Shown piece by piece: positions 46,795-56,244 of a DNA stretch of 64,000 bases. The notes under the pieces are model-generated. The model saw only the letters and a list, made by a program, of their open reading frames with translations, was not told where the DNA came from and made no database searches. The DNA lies in NCBI GenBank assembly GCA_018401115.1, contig JAGYKX010000008.1:1-64000 (forward strand). Direction: 5' to 3'. This stretch comes from Flavobacteriaceae bacterium (GTDB lineage: Bacteria > Bacteroidota > Bacteroidia > Flavobacteriales > Flavobacteriaceae). Position 1 is the stretch's first letter. Every line of letters begins with the position of its first letter. The translations under genes and the position numbers were made by a program.

Positions 46795-47631
46795 ATGTTT
46801 AAAGGCAGACGCTTACTAATTGCTACCATGCACCAAAAAGAGCAAGTCATTAAACCGTTAATGGAACAAAAAATAGGGGTTAAATGTTTTGTGCCAAAAA
46901 ACTTTAACACAGACCTATACGGTATGTTTTCCGGAGAAGTACCTAGGGAGCTGTCTGCAATGGATACAGTGAGAAAAAAGTGTTTAGAAGCTATGGAGAG
47001 AGAACATTGTAATTTAGGGATTGCTAGTGAGGGCTCTTTTGGACCCCATCCAAGCCTTTATTTCGCAAACGCAAATGAAGAGATTCTTATATTGATTGAT
47101 CTAAAAAACAATTTAGAAATTGTTCATATTGAATGGAGTTTAGACACAAACTTTAATGGGAAATACATAGCGAATGAGGCGGAATTGATGGAATTTGCCC
47201 AGCAGGTAAAATTTCCATCGCATGGAATCATTTTAAAAAAATCTAAAGCGGCTCAAAAAGATATCATTAAAGGAATAGTTCAGCAAGAGGAACTTTTGCG
47301 TAGTTATAATCAAATCATGATTACCCATAAGAAAGCATATGTAGAGACCGACATGAGGGCTATGTATAATCCTACAAGGATGAAAGTGATTGAAACTGCT
47401 ACAGAAAATTTAATCGCCAAAATAAATAGTTGTTGTCCTCTGTGTAAACATCCTGGTTTTGATGTTTCAGAGGTGGTTCGCGGATTAAAATGCAGTCAGT
47501 GTTACCAGCCTACAAAATCTATCCTAAGCCATATATATCAATGCAAGGGCTGCAATTATAAGGAAGAGCGCTTATTTCCTAAAAATAAGAACACAGAAGA
47601 TCCTGGCTTTTGTGATTTCTGCAATCCTTAA
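46795..47631 (+). CDS. DUF6671 family protein with zinc ribbon
   Basis: The 278-residue protein has the conserved start FKGRRLLIATMHQKEQVI and the mid-protein stretch THKKAYVETDMRAMYNPTRM, both characteristic of DUF6671 as I recall it. The C-terminal ~60 residues hold four CxxC-like pairs (CCPLCKHPGF, CSQC, CKGC, CDFC), a probable zinc ribbon. The function is unknown. It is co-transcribed with the dihydroorotase gene (5-base gap), and a bidirectional terminator follows. Confidence 0.8.
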   Translation: MFKGRRLLIATMHQKEQVIKPLMEQKIGVKCFVPKNFNTDLYGMFSGEVPRELSAMDTVRKKCLEAMEREHCNLGIASEGSFGPHPSLYFANANEEILILIDLKNNLEIVHIEWSLDTNFNGKYIANEAELMEFAQQVKFPSHGIILKKSKAAQKDIIKGIVQQEELLRSYNQIMITHKKAYVETDMRAMYNPTRMKVIETATENLIAKINSCCPLCKHPGFDVSEVVRGLKCSQCYQPTKSILSHIYQCKGCNYKEERLFPKNKNTEDPGFCDFCNP

Positions 47632-47678
47632 TGGATAAAAACACGACTGCAATTGGGCTTAAGAGGAAAAAAATCATA

Positions 47679-47706
47679 AAAAAACCCGGGTAACAAGCCC
47701 GGGTTT
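47679..47706. terminator. Bidirectional rho-independent terminator
   Basis: AACCCGGG (47683-47690) and CCCGGGTT (47698-47705) form a GC-rich stem with a 7-base loop, flanked by A and T runs. It separates the convergent DUF6671 (plus) and DUF4293 (minus) genes. Confidence 0.9.
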
Positions 47707-47735
47707 TACGCACTAATACTACTAAGATGTTAGGT

Positions 47736-48146
47736 TTAACGTAAACGATCGACAGATTTTACGAGATCTTCGTCCTTTTTAATGGCTTTATTGGCCACAG
47801 ATAAAAAAACGATAGAAATAATAGGAACAAACATCCCAATACCCTTCTCAGAAAGAACACTTTCTCCAGATAAATTTAGCCATCGGTAAACGAAAAATCC
47901 TAGTAAAAAAAAGTTTAATATGATGTTTAATCGGTTCATTACAAACTGATTAATTCTCTTTTTATAGGAAAAAACACTTATGAAAGTAAGTGTTGCAAAT
48001 ATAATGAACGTGCCTTTGTTTAAAGCGTTTTCTAAAGTAAAGATAGTATTTTCCTCCACTTCAGCAACGATATTAACGAAAAAAATAGCGCATAAATTTA
48101 CTGCTACTACAATTAATAAATAAAGTGATTGTATTCTTTGTATCAT
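47736..48146 (-). CDS. DUF4293 family membrane protein
   Basis: Four hydrophobic helices span almost the whole protein. The N-terminus MIQRIQSLYLLIVVAVNL is typical of DUF4293, a small Bacteroidota-specific membrane family of unknown function, commonly next to rho as here. I use the ATG at 48146. The longer frame from 48173 would begin within a promoter-like TATTTTTG (48171-48178 on the minus strand). Confidence 0.85.
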   Translation of the reverse strand: MIQRIQSLYLLIVVAVNLCAIFFVNIVAEVEENTIFTLENALNKGTFIIFATLTFISVFSYKKRINQFVMNRLNIILNFFLLGFFVYRWLNLSGESVLSEKGIGMFVPIISIVFLSVANKAIKKDEDLVKSVDRLR

Positions 48147-48165
48147 AGGTGTTGGTTTCTTCTGC

Positions 48166-48178
48166 TGGCACAAAAATA
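48166..48178 (-). promoter_or_regulatory. Putative -7 element of DUF4293 with TTTGTGCCA
   Basis: Read on the minus strand, TATTTTTG (48178-48171) matches TAnnTTTG and runs into TTTGTGCCA. The same nine bases occur in the region upstream of proS at 52411-52419 and 52325-52333. Confidence 0.4.
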
Positions 48179-48346
48179 ACAGTCTTTTTCAAGATTTAAA
48201 TAGAATATTAATTTTTATTTGTATTATTGTAGGGTGATTCAGTAATAAATAAAATCACACTTACCCCAGGGAAGTTCTTTTTCCCATTTTCAAGTTATTT
48301 ACAACAAATTACTTATCTCAAGTATCCACCTATTTTATATCATTGA

Positions 48347-50146
48347 ATGTTTGAAATTTCGAAACTAAAAACCATGAAGCTTCCAGAGCTTCAGGAAATT
48401 GCAAAAGGATTAAAGGTTCCTAGGTTTAAAACTTTAAAAAAACTAGATTTAGTATATCAGATTTTAGATCTTCAGGCTACAAATCCCAAGGCTGTTGTTG
48501 CTGCTGCAACACCAGTTTTAGAGGGAAAAACAAAAGCAGTTAGCACTAATAACACCTCTGAAGAAACGAATGAAATTACTGAAGAAATTACTAAAGATAT
48601 TCCTTTAAAAGAATCAGAAGCTAGAAGAAAACCTAATCCAAGACCTAGAAAGCCTAGAGAAGTAGACAGCCCAACTACTAGAAATGAAGCGGATGCTCCT
48701 TCTGCCAATAATACAGAAACTCCCACTAGAAAAACAGAGTCTCCCATTAGGCCGGAAAGAACAAAACCAGAGAGCACTCCAAACAAAAAGGCGCTAGAAG
48801 GAGAAGAACAAAATAACGGAAGGATACAAAATAACCGTCCTAATAGAAGGCCTGAAAATAAGCAAAACAATAGAGACACAAGGTCTGCCGAAAAATCTAC
48901 GGAGCAAAGGAACCATCCACAGCATGCCCCAAAGCAACAAAACAGGAAAAATCCGAATCAAAACCGTCCAGAGAAAAATTTTAATTACGACAAAGAATTA
49001 AAGAATAGGTATAAGGATCCCGACTATGAATTTGACAGTATCATTGCCTCTGAAGGGGTGTTAGATATTATGCAGGATGGATATGGTTTCTTGAGATCTT
49101 CGGACTACAACTACCTATCTTCTCCAGATGATATATACGTGTCTCAATCTCAAATAAGACTGTTCGGATTAAAGCCAGGAGATACTGTATTGGGAGAAGT
49201 AAGACCTCCTAAAGAAGGAGAAAAATATTTCCCACTTATTAAAGTAAATAAAATTAATGGTCAAGACCCACAAGTCGTTAGGGATCGTGTGGCTTTTGAG
49301 CACTTAACGCCTTTATTTCCTGAAGAAAAATTCAAACTATCTGAAAGACAGAGTAATATATCTAACCGAATTATTGATTTATTTTGCCCCATTGGTAAAG
49401 GTCAAAGAGGAATGATTGTGGCCCAGCCTAAAACAGGTAAGACCATGCTTCTCAAAGACATTGCTAACGGAATTGCAGCCAATCATCCTGAAGTGTACCA
49501 ACTTATTCTTTTGATTGACGAACGTCCAGAAGAGGTTACGGACATGCAACGAAATGTAAAAGGAGAGGTTATTGCCTCTACTTTTGACAAGGAGGCTACA
49601 GAACATGTAAGAGTAGCTAATATTGTATTGGAAAAAGCCAAGAGATTAGTAGAATGTGGTCATGATGTCGTGATTCTTTTAGATTCCATTACCCGATTAG
49701 CTAGAGCCTACAATACCGTTCAACCTGCCTCTGGTAAAGTGCTGAGTGGAGGGGTAGACGCCAACGCATTACACAAGCCAAAAAGATTCTTTGGAGCTGC
49801 TAGAAACATAGAAAATGGAGGTTCTTTAACTATTATAGCCACTGCACTTACAGAAACGGGTTCTAAAATGGACGAGGTCATTTTTGAAGAATTCAAAGGA
49901 ACTGGAAATATGGAGCTGCAATTAGACAGAAAAATTTCTAACAGAAGAATCTTCCCAGCCATTGACCTGACCTCTTCTAGTACGCGTAGAGACGATCTTT
50001 TATTAGACGAACAAACCGTGCAACGCATGTGGATTATGCGTAAATACCTTGCAGACATGAACCCTGTGGAAGCTATGGAGTTTATTGAGCAACGCTTTAA
50101 GCAAACGAAAAACAATGAGGAATTCTTATTGACTATGAATCAATAA
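48347..50146 (+). CDS. rho: Transcription termination factor Rho
   Basis: The 599-residue protein starts with a Rho_N/SAP-like domain ([21 protein letters not shown]). A ~170-residue basic, Asn/Arg/Pro/Glu-rich low-complexity insert follows (residues ~65-225), then the RNA-binding CSD ([15 protein letters not shown]) and the RecA-like ATPase with Walker [11 protein letters not shown], Walker [17 protein letters not shown] and secondary-site elements ([21 protein letters not shown]). It terminates transcription at unstructured RNAs. Insert-bearing Rho proteins are common in Bacteroidota. An intrinsic terminator follows directly. Confidence 0.96.
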   Translation: MFEISKLKTMKLPELQEIAKGLKVPRFKTLKKLDLVYQILDLQATNPKAVVAAATPVLEGKTKAVSTNNTSEETNEITEEITKDIPLKESEARRKPNPRPRKPREVDSPTTRNEADAPSANNTETPTRKTESPIRPERTKPESTPNKKALEGEEQNNGRIQNNRPNRRPENKQNNRDTRSAEKSTEQRNHPQHAPKQQNRKNPNQNRPEKNFNYDKELKNRYKDPDYEFDSIIASEGVLDIMQDGYGFLRSSDYNYLSSPDDIYVSQSQIRLFGLKPGDTVLGEVRPPKEGEKYFPLIKVNKINGQDPQVVRDRVAFEHLTPLFPEEKFKLSERQSNISNRIIDLFCPIGKGQRGMIVAQPKTGKTMLLKDIANGIAANHPEVYQLILLIDERPEEVTDMQRNVKGEVIASTFDKEATEHVRVANIVLEKAKRLVECGHDVVILLDSITRLARAYNTVQPASGKVLSGGVDANALHKPKRFFGAARNIENGGSLTIIATALTETGSKMDEVIFEEFKGTGNMELQLDRKISNRRIFPAIDLTSSSTRRDDLLLDEQTVQRMWIMRKYLADMNPVEAMEFIEQRFKQTKNNEEFLLTMNQ

Positions 50147-50164
50147 TCACTCCTCATAATTATT

Positions 50165-50197
50165 AAAACGCCGCGGAGAAATCTGCGGCGTTTTTTT
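50165..50197 (+). terminator. Rho-independent terminator of rho
   Basis: ACGCCGC (50168-50174) pairs with GCGGCGT (50185-50191), followed by a T run, 20 bases after the rho stop. Confidence 0.9.
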
Positions 50198-50223
50198 AGC
50201 TGTGCTTCCATTAATTAGGGCAC

Positions 50224-50258
50224 AAAAAAAGCCTGTGGTATTGAAAAATACCACAGGC
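50224..50258 (-). terminator. Rho-independent terminator of rpsT
   Basis: GCCTGTGGTATT and its complement AATACCACAGGC (50231-50258) form a 12-bp stem. On the minus strand it is followed by seven T residues (50230-50224), placing it just after the rpsT stop. Confidence 0.9.
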
Positions 50259-50288
50259 GTATCAGGTTAAACAAGTATGGATCTCTAC

Positions 50289-50540
50289 TTAAAGAGTCGC
50301 TACTTGTTTGGTTAATTTACTCTTCAAGTTAGAAGCTTTGTTAGAGTGAATGATGTTGCGTTTTGCCAACTTATCAATCATAGAGATCACAGATGGAAGC
50401 ATCTCTAAAGCTGCTTTCTTATCTTCTTCTAAACGTAATTTTTTAAGGGCATTACGCATGGTCTTGTGCTGGTACTTGTTACGTAAACGCACTGCCTCGT
50501 TTCTTCTAATTCTCTTTAATGCAGACTTGTGATTAGCCAT
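50289..50540 (-). CDS. rpsT: Small ribosomal subunit protein bS20
   Basis: The 83-residue, Lys/Arg-rich helical protein has the typical S20 start [21 protein letters not shown] and the mid-motif [22 protein letters not shown]. It binds 16S rRNA near the body of the 30S subunit. The two tRNA-Glu genes lie upstream on the same strand, and a strong terminator follows. Confidence 0.97.
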   Translation of the reverse strand: MANHKSALKRIRRNEAVRLRNKYQHKTMRNALKKLRLEEDKKAALEMLPSVISMIDKLAKRNIIHSNKASNLKSKLTKQVATL

Positions 50541-50583
50541 AGTTTTAATTTGTAATTGTTATGAATGTTACCATTCGCTTTTG

Positions 50584-50655
50584 TAGTCCGTAGGGGAATC
50601 GAACCCCTGTTACCAGGATGAAAACCTGGCGTCCTAACCCCTAGACGAACGGACC
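50584..50655 (-). tRNA. tRNA-Glu (TTC), copy 1
   Basis: On the minus strand the sequence starts GGTCCGTTCGTCTAGGGG and folds into a full cloverleaf. The acceptor pairs GGTCCGT with ACGGACT, the anticodon stem is CCAGG/CCTGG with loop TTTTCAT (anticodon TTC at 50622-50620), and the T arm is AGGGG-TTCGAAT-CCCCT. CCA is not encoded. It is identical to copy 2, 104 bases away. Confidence 0.96.
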
Positions 50656-50687
50656 GTTTTGCAGCGTATGCTGCGGGATAAATTTTG

Positions 50688-50759
50688 TAGTCCGTAGGGG
50701 AATCGAACCCCTGTTACCAGGATGAAAACCTGGCGTCCTAACCCCTAGACGAACGGACC
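50688..50759 (-). tRNA. tRNA-Glu (TTC), copy 2
   Basis: Identical over all 72 bases to the copy at 50584-50655, with anticodon TTC at 50726-50724. The spacer between the two is 32 bases, so they are probably transcribed and processed from one precursor, perhaps continuing into rpsT. Confidence 0.96.
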
Positions 50760-50837
50760 ATTACTTTACGCAATTGCGGATGCAAAAATACAACTATTTT
50801 TCACTATTGCAAGAGCCAACTACAATTTTTTCTTTTT

Positions 50838-52313
50838 TTAATAGGCCTTAGCAAATAAGACCCTTTTAGAAGAGGGCTTACCCGTAAGAATACAAAGCCC
50901 TTGCTCCTCTTTTGCATCTATAGGAATACACCTAATTGAAGCCTTAGTGTCGTCTTTTATCTTTGCTTCCGTTGCTATAGTTCCATCCCAATGTGCAGAG
51001 ACAAAACCACCCTTTTTGTTGAGTACCTTTTTAAAAGCTTCATAAGTGTCTACAGGAGTAATATGGGTGTCTCTAAATTCAAGGGCGCGTTGGTATAGAT
51101 TATCTTGAATAACGGCTAACAATTGCTCTATATGGTTTACAACCTGGTCAGAAGCGACGGTTTCCTTTGTAAGGGTGTCTCTTCTTGCAACTTCAAAAGT
51201 ATTGTTGTCTAAATCTCTTTGCCCAATGGCCAAGCGAACAGGAACTCCCTTGAGTTCATATTCGTTAAATTTAAATCCTGGTTTATGGGTGTCTCTTTGG
51301 TCAAATTTCACTGAAATTCCCTTAGACTTGAGTTCTTTTACCAATGGTGCTACTTTTTCAGCAATAGCGTCTAATTGTTCTATACCTTTATATATAGGTA
51401 CAATAACTACTTGTATGGGGGCTAATTTTGGGGGCAAGACCAATCCGTTGTCGTCTGAGTGGGTCATAATAAGTGCACCCATTAGTCGGGTAGAAACACC
51501 CCATGAAGTGGCCCACACATGCTCTTGTTTTCCTTCTTTACTTGCGTAGGTGACATCAAAAGCCTTGGCGAAGTTTTGTCCCAGAAAGTGTGAGGTACCT
51601 GCCTGTAATGCTTTTCCGTCTTGCATCATGGCTTCTATACAATAGGTCTCTAAAGCGCCTGCAAAACGCTCAGACTCTGTTTTTAGCCCTTTAATAACAG
51701 GAACCGCCATAAATTCCTGTGCAAACGTAGCGTACACCTCCATCATTTGCTCAGCCTCTGCAATAGCCTCTTCTTTGGTAGCATGAGCGGTATGTCCTTC
51801 TTGCCATAAGAACTCTGATGTTCTCAAAAACAAACGTGTTCTCATTTCCCAGCGAACTACATTGGCCCACTGATTAATTAGTAAGGGAAGGTCTCTATAA
51901 GATTGTATCCACTTTCTATAGGTATCCCAAATAATAGTCTCTGAGGTAGGTCTGACAATTAACTCTTCTTCTAATTTAGCATCAGGATCTACAATTACAC
52001 CACTACCATCTTCTGCATTCTTAAGCCTATAATGAGTCACTACGGCACATTCTTTAGCAAAACCATCTACATGACTGGCCTCCTTACTGAAATAAGACTT
52101 GGGAATGAACAAAGGAAAATAGGCATTCTCATGGCCTGTTTCCTTGAACATATGATCTAATGCTGCCTGCATTTTTTCCCAAATGGCATATCCGTATGGC
52201 TTTATAACCATACAACCTCTTACGCCAGAATTCTCTGCTAGGTCTGCTTTTCCTACTAATTCGTTATACCACTTAGAGTAGTCTTCGCTTCTTTTGGTTA
52301 AATTTTTACTCAT
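50838..52313 (-). CDS. proS: Prolyl-tRNA synthetase (archaeal/eukaryotic type)
   Basis: The 491-residue class II synthetase lacks the bacterial editing insert. Motif 1 lies around [17 protein letters not shown], motif 2 in [29 protein letters not shown] and motif 3 around [15 protein letters not shown]. The anticodon-binding domain ([11 protein letters not shown]) and a C-terminal zinc-like domain ([22 protein letters not shown]) follow. This ProS type 3 form is usual in Bacteroidota. A promoter-like TTG-N20-TAGTTTTG lies upstream on the minus strand. Confidence 0.96.
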   Translation of the reverse strand: MSKNLTKRSEDYSKWYNELVGKADLAENSGVRGCMVIKPYGYAIWEKMQAALDHMFKETGHENAYFPLFIPKSYFSKEASHVDGFAKECAVVTHYRLKNAEDGSGVIVDPDAKLEEELIVRPTSETIIWDTYRKWIQSYRDLPLLINQWANVVRWEMRTRLFLRTSEFLWQEGHTAHATKEEAIAEAEQMMEVYATFAQEFMAVPVIKGLKTESERFAGALETYCIEAMMQDGKALQAGTSHFLGQNFAKAFDVTYASKEGKQEHVWATSWGVSTRLMGALIMTHSDDNGLVLPPKLAPIQVVIVPIYKGIEQLDAIAEKVAPLVKELKSKGISVKFDQRDTHKPGFKFNEYELKGVPVRLAIGQRDLDNNTFEVARRDTLTKETVASDQVVNHIEQLLAVIQDNLYQRALEFRDTHITPVDTYEAFKKVLNKKGGFVSAHWDGTIATEAKIKDDTKASIRCIPIDAKEEQGLCILTGKPSSKRVLFAKAY

Positions 52314-52415
52314 AACTTAGAGTTTGGCACAAATCTTGTAATTTAGCCTGTAGTTAGTATATATTTCTCAGTGTTGCACTTTTTAAAGCAATTTTAATTG
52401 TCTGGCACTGTGGCA

Positions 52416-52446
52416 CAAAACTAACTATTTTTAAAGAGCATCACAA
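52416..52446 (-). promoter_or_regulatory. Putative promoter of proS
   Basis: On the minus strand TTG (52446-52444), a 20-base spacer and TAGTTTTG (52423-52416) match the Bacteroidota consensus. The predicted leader to the proS ATG is about 95 bases. The -7 element runs into TTTGTGCCA. Confidence 0.4.
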
Positions 52447-52461
52447 TTAAATTATAGCCAT

Positions 52462-53970
52462 ATGAAAACACAAACATTTACTTCCGGTTTTAGATCTTTA
52501 GGATTATTAATCACAGCAAGCTTGTTTTTAATTTCATGTGGGAGTTTCACCCAAGCATCTTATTACGCACAAGATGGGATTTACAGTAATTCCAATGGAG
52601 CAGTAAGATCAGTGGCTGTTACTAAAAAAGCAGTTCAGGAAGTAAACGAAAACCCCAATGAATTTGGGTCTTATTTTTCGGATCGCGCCAACACTTATAC
52701 CTCTTTATTAGAAGAAGATAATTTTACCTCTGCGGACCAATATAGCTCGTCAGATCAGTACAATGATGACCAGTATGTAGACCAAAACGGTCAAACATAT
52801 AGACCTCAAAACAATCAAGTTTCTTCGGGTCAGAATAATGCACAAGCGGGTTGGGGAAGTAGTCCATCTGTTGTAACCATTCAGGTCCACAATAATCCTT
52901 GGTTCGATCAATTTTATTTAGGAGATCCATTTTATAGCAATCCGGGGATAGTTCCAATGGGCATGCAAGGGCTTTATTTCTCCTCTTTTGCCAATATGAG
53001 TACCATAAGATTCCGCCCTTGGAGAAATTGGGGATTTAATCGCTGGGGATGGGGAAACAACGCCTGGGGAATGAACCTATGGGGATTTGATCAATGGGGA
53101 TGGGGCTTTAATAACTGGGGTGGAAACCCTTGGGGATGGGGCTGGAACAGTTGGAACAATATGGGCTGGAACAGTTGGAATAGATGGGGATGGAATAACT
53201 GGGGCTTCCAAAATCCAGTGGCTTTTTATGGACCTTACAATTATGCTAGAGTCAATAGGTTTGGAAGAAATAACCGATTTAACAGAAGTCCGTATAGAAC
53301 AAACGTTGCAGTAAATGCGACAAGAAGAGGAAAAAGCAACCAAACACAAAGAAGAAACAGCAGCTATGCGCTTAGAAAAAACACATTAAGCGTGAGTGGG
53401 TTGAGGAATTACCTCAGAACCAGCGACAATACAAGGGTAGTAGACGCTTACAGAAACAATAACAGGTCTGTAGATGGAATAATCACATCTAACAACACTC
53501 AAAGGTCTAACAACGGACTTAGAAACAATATTGGTCGGACTACTTCTAATACAAGAACAGTGTCCTCCGATAATTTGTCTAATAACCTGAGGAATCGCAC
53601 TTACAATACCTCTAACGCAATAAGAAACAATAGTCTAGTAAGAACCCCTCGTGCAACTAGAAGCACTTCTGAAAGAAGCAATCAGAGTCCAAACACTCAA
53701 TTGTACAGAAATTTAGCCCCTAGAACGAGTAATTTTAACAGCAGCGCTATAAGAAGTAGCAGTAGTAATAGTGTTAGAAATGTGAGTCCTATAAGAAGAA
53801 GGAGCAGTAGCATGCAAAGTGCTCCTGTTAACAGGTCCAGCATTAAGCGCTCAAGCAACAACACACCCGCTGTAAGATCATCTAATAGCGTAAGAAGTAG
53901 CAACAGCGGTCGGTCTAGTTCTTCGAGCAGATCCTCTTCTAGTAGCAAATCTGGTGGAAGAAGAAATTAA
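52462..53970 (+). CDS. Low-complexity W/N/G- and R/S-rich lipoprotein, unknown function
   Basis: The 502-residue protein has a lipobox LISC (Cys26) and an N-terminal ~150-residue region with VSSGQNN and VTIQVHNNPWFDQFYLGDPFY. Residues ~185-255 are dominated by Trp, Asn and Gly (repeats such as WGWGNNAWG and WNSWNRWGW). The C-terminal ~220 residues are rich in Arg, Ser and Asn, ending RSSSSSKSGGRRN. The W/G region comes from near-repeats of TGGGGATGG in DNA. It is located between proS and an FadL-like gene (16-base gap), an arrangement I recall from other flavobacteria. A surface or cell-envelope scaffold is possible; no enzyme motif is visible. Confidence 0.75.
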   Translation: MKTQTFTSGFRSLGLLITASLFLISCGSFTQASYYAQDGIYSNSNGAVRSVAVTKKAVQEVNENPNEFGSYFSDRANTYTSLLEEDNFTSADQYSSSDQYNDDQYVDQNGQTYRPQNNQVSSGQNNAQAGWGSSPSVVTIQVHNNPWFDQFYLGDPFYSNPGIVPMGMQGLYFSSFANMSTIRFRPWRNWGFNRWGWGNNAWGMNLWGFDQWGWGFNNWGGNPWGWGWNSWNNMGWNSWNRWGWNNWGFQNPVAFYGPYNYARVNRFGRNNRFNRSPYRTNVAVNATRRGKSNQTQRRNSSYALRKNTLSVSGLRNYLRTSDNTRVVDAYRNNNRSVDGIITSNNTQRSNNGLRNNIGRTTSNTRTVSSDNLSNNLRNRTYNTSNAIRNNSLVRTPRATRSTSERSNQSPNTQLYRNLAPRTSNFNSSAIRSSSSNSVRNVSPIRRRSSSMQSAPVNRSSIKRSSNNTPAVRSSNSVRSSNSGRSSSSSRSSSSSKSGGRRN

Positions 53971-53986
53971 TTAGCATTTCTATTAA

Positions 53987-55486
53987 ATGAGAACAATATT
54001 ATTAGTGGTCATTTTGACTTCAGGTTTATTCACTTATGGACAACAAATTCAGGATCTTCCTTTGTTTGGCTTAGAACAAAGAACAGGAACAGCAAGATTT
54101 CAAGCCATGGCGGGTGCTTTTGGAGCCCTAGGAGGAGATTTCTCTGCACTTGCCATTAATCCTGCTGGGGCTGCCGTATTCAAACACAGCCAAATGGGCT
54201 TTGGACTCTCATATTTTCGGACAGAAAATAATACCCGATTAAACACAACAAATACCCAAGCCAATAAAGGCCATTTAGGGTTCAACCAAGCGGGAATTGT
54301 TTTTGTGTACAACAACAGTCAAAACAGTCCATGGAAAAAAATCAGTTTTGCGCTTAACTCAGACAATAGCAACCAATACAAATCAAGGATAAATGCAAAA
54401 GGAAACACCCCAAATGGTTTGGACCAGTATTTTCTTCATTATGCTAACGGCACTCCTTTTGGGGATATTCTTAAGTTAGACGGTGAACTATTAGAAGAAG
54501 CCTATCTCAATATTGGTGCAGATATTGGATTTGACGCACAACAAGCATTTTTAGGGTATTACAGTGGTGTTTTGGACCCAGCTGAATTAGACAATAATAG
54601 CATCAGTAGTTATGTGTCCAATGCTCTATACCAACAAGTAAGTCAGAACCATCAGATTCAAACCAAAGGAAGAAATAGTAAATTTGTGGCTACAACAGCG
54701 GCACAATACAAAGACTTTTTATTTTTGGGTGCTGGACTTGAATTTCAAAGCTTGTTTTTTGAAAAACAAGGAAGGATAAATGAAGATGGATACAGTGCAA
54801 ATAGTCCCATACAATACATAGATTTTGACAATTTCATTAGAACAGACGGAAATGGTGTTGCCCTAAGTTTAGGTGCTATAGCCAGAGTTTCTCAATTTTT
54901 GAGACTTGGAGTGAGTTATAAAACCCCAACTTGGTATACCATATCCGAAAAAACACACCAACAAATTGGGAGTAATCTAGAAGACATTGACATTGAATTC
55001 ATTGACCAAAATCAGATTAATTTATTTGAAGACTACAGGATTACAATCCCCTCAAAAATAACACTTAGTGGAGCCTTGGTGTTAGGCAAAAGAGGTTTAA
55101 TTAGTGTAGACTATAGCCAGCAAGATTTCTCTACTGCACGGTTTAGGCCCCTGAGAGATCCTTACTTCAGTGAACTAAACAATGCCGCCAGCAATAGTCT
55201 TGGCACAGTCAATAGTTTAAACATTGGCGGGGAATTTAATCTTTCAAGATGGTCTATTAGAATGGGGTATAGCACACAAAATAGCCCTTTCACAAACAAC
55301 ACCACCAACACCTCAAACACCAGCGCTGGATTGGGTTGGGTATTCAATGGTGGTAGAATTGATGTTGCCTTTAGTCAATGGAAACAAAACCAGTTAATTT
55401 CTCCTTTAAACTATCCTGGAGGCACCTCTTTTCAAATGGAAACACGTAGAAATATTGCCAGCATGACTTACACACTTTTCTTCTAA
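53987..55486 (+). CDS. OmpP1/FadL-like outer-membrane protein
   Basis: The 499-residue protein has a signal peptide ending FTYGQ and a barrel with the family start GTARFQAMAGAFGALGGDFSALAINPAGAAVF, near the end GLGWVFNGGRIDVAFSQW, and a final MTYTLFF. Members are often named hemin receptor in flavobacteria but resemble FadL-type transporters of hydrophobic substrates. The substrate is unknown. It is probably co-transcribed with the low-complexity lipoprotein. Confidence 0.85.
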   Translation: MRTILLVVILTSGLFTYGQQIQDLPLFGLEQRTGTARFQAMAGAFGALGGDFSALAINPAGAAVFKHSQMGFGLSYFRTENNTRLNTTNTQANKGHLGFNQAGIVFVYNNSQNSPWKKISFALNSDNSNQYKSRINAKGNTPNGLDQYFLHYANGTPFGDILKLDGELLEEAYLNIGADIGFDAQQAFLGYYSGVLDPAELDNNSISSYVSNALYQQVSQNHQIQTKGRNSKFVATTAAQYKDFLFLGAGLEFQSLFFEKQGRINEDGYSANSPIQYIDFDNFIRTDGNGVALSLGAIARVSQFLRLGVSYKTPTWYTISEKTHQQIGSNLEDIDIEFIDQNQINLFEDYRITIPSKITLSGALVLGKRGLISVDYSQQDFSTARFRPLRDPYFSELNNAASNSLGTVNSLNIGGEFNLSRWSIRMGYSTQNSPFTNNTTNTSNTSAGLGWVFNGGRIDVAFSQWKQNQLISPLNYPGGTSFQMETRRNIASMTYTLFF

Positions 55487-55520
55487 GCCAAAAAAGCTAT
55501 AAATCCCGGTAGAATTGCCC

Positions 55521-55528
55521 TATATTTG
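55521..55528 (+). promoter_or_regulatory. Putative -7 element of folE
   Basis: TATATTTG matches TAnnTTTG, 25 bases upstream of the folE ATG at 55553. A well-placed TTG -33 box is not evident. Confidence 0.4.
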
Positions 55529-55552
55529 CAGTAGAAACGCACTACATTTAGA

Positions 55553-56233
55553 ATGAAAATAGACCAAAACGCCATGGAGGCCCAAGAAGAATTTTTTATG
55601 GACCACCTGTCTGCAGCAGAAGACACTCCGCTACGATCAGACGCTTTTGACCTCTCTGATGAGGACAAAATTGAACAAATTAAAGGCCATGTAACAGCCA
55701 TATTAGACACCTTAGGTCTAGACCTCACAGACGACAGCTTAAAAGGCACACCTAATAGGGTGGCTAAAATGTTTGTGAATGAAATTTTTGGAGGTTTACA
55801 TCCAAACAAAAGGCCAAAAGCGTCTACTTTTAGTAACAAATACAAGTACGGGGAAATGCTTGTAGAAAAAAACATTACCCTCTACTCCACTTGTGAGCAT
55901 CACTTACTCCCTATTGTTGGAAAAGCACATGTGGCATATATATCAAAAGGGACTGTAGTTGGGTTGTCAAAAATGAATCGAATTGTTGATTATTTTGCCA
56001 AAAGACCCCAAGTTCAAGAACGTTTGACCATTCAAATTGTCAGGGAATTACAACAAGTACTTGGCACACAAGATGTAGCTTGTGTCATAGATGCAAAACA
56101 CCTATGTGTAAACTCTAGAGGGATTAGGGATATAGACTCTAGTACCGTTACAGCAGAGTACGGAGGCGCTTTTAAAGAGGCTGCCACCAGAAAAGAATTT
56201 ATAAATTTCCTCAACCTCCCGGTTAATTTCTAG
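55553..56233 (+). CDS. folE: GTP cyclohydrolase I
   Basis: The 226-residue enzyme makes dihydroneopterin triphosphate from GTP for folate synthesis. Zinc ligands are visible in [14 protein letters not shown] and [12 protein letters not shown], and [23 protein letters not shown] is the GTP-binding core. The ~45-residue N-terminal extension is acidic. An inner ATG (55574) is a possible alternative start. The cysS gene follows by 11 bases. Confidence 0.96.
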   Translation: MKIDQNAMEAQEEFFMDHLSAAEDTPLRSDAFDLSDEDKIEQIKGHVTAILDTLGLDLTDDSLKGTPNRVAKMFVNEIFGGLHPNKRPKASTFSNKYKYGEMLVEKNITLYSTCEHHLLPIVGKAHVAYISKGTVVGLSKMNRIVDYFAKRPQVQERLTIQIVRELQQVLGTQDVACVIDAKHLCVNSRGIRDIDSSTVTAEYGGAFKEAATRKEFINFLNLPVNF

Positions 56234-56244
56234 ATCAAAAGAAC

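Noticed and set aside
48472-48879. 135-residue minus-strand frame rich in Leu and Ser
   Set aside because: It is the antisense of the low-complexity insert of rho and has no family or start signal of its own.
50584-50759. Two identical 72-base units that might suggest a CRISPR or other repeat array
   Set aside because: They fold as complete tRNA-Glu genes. No CRISPR array or cas gene was seen anywhere in the window.
52325-52339. TGGCACAAATCTTGT resembles a sigma-54 promoter (TGGCAC-N5-TTGC) for the lipoprotein gene at 52462
   Set aside because: The TGGCACAAA part recurs at 48166 and 52411 as the complement of TTTGTGCCA, in two cases adjoining minus-strand TAnnTTTG boxes, so a housekeeping explanation is simpler. 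The -12 half also has TTGT instead of TTGC.
53697-53948. Poly-leucine minus-strand frame
   Set aside because: It arises from Ser/Arg codon repeats (AGT/AGC/AGA) of the sense lipoprotein read backwards.
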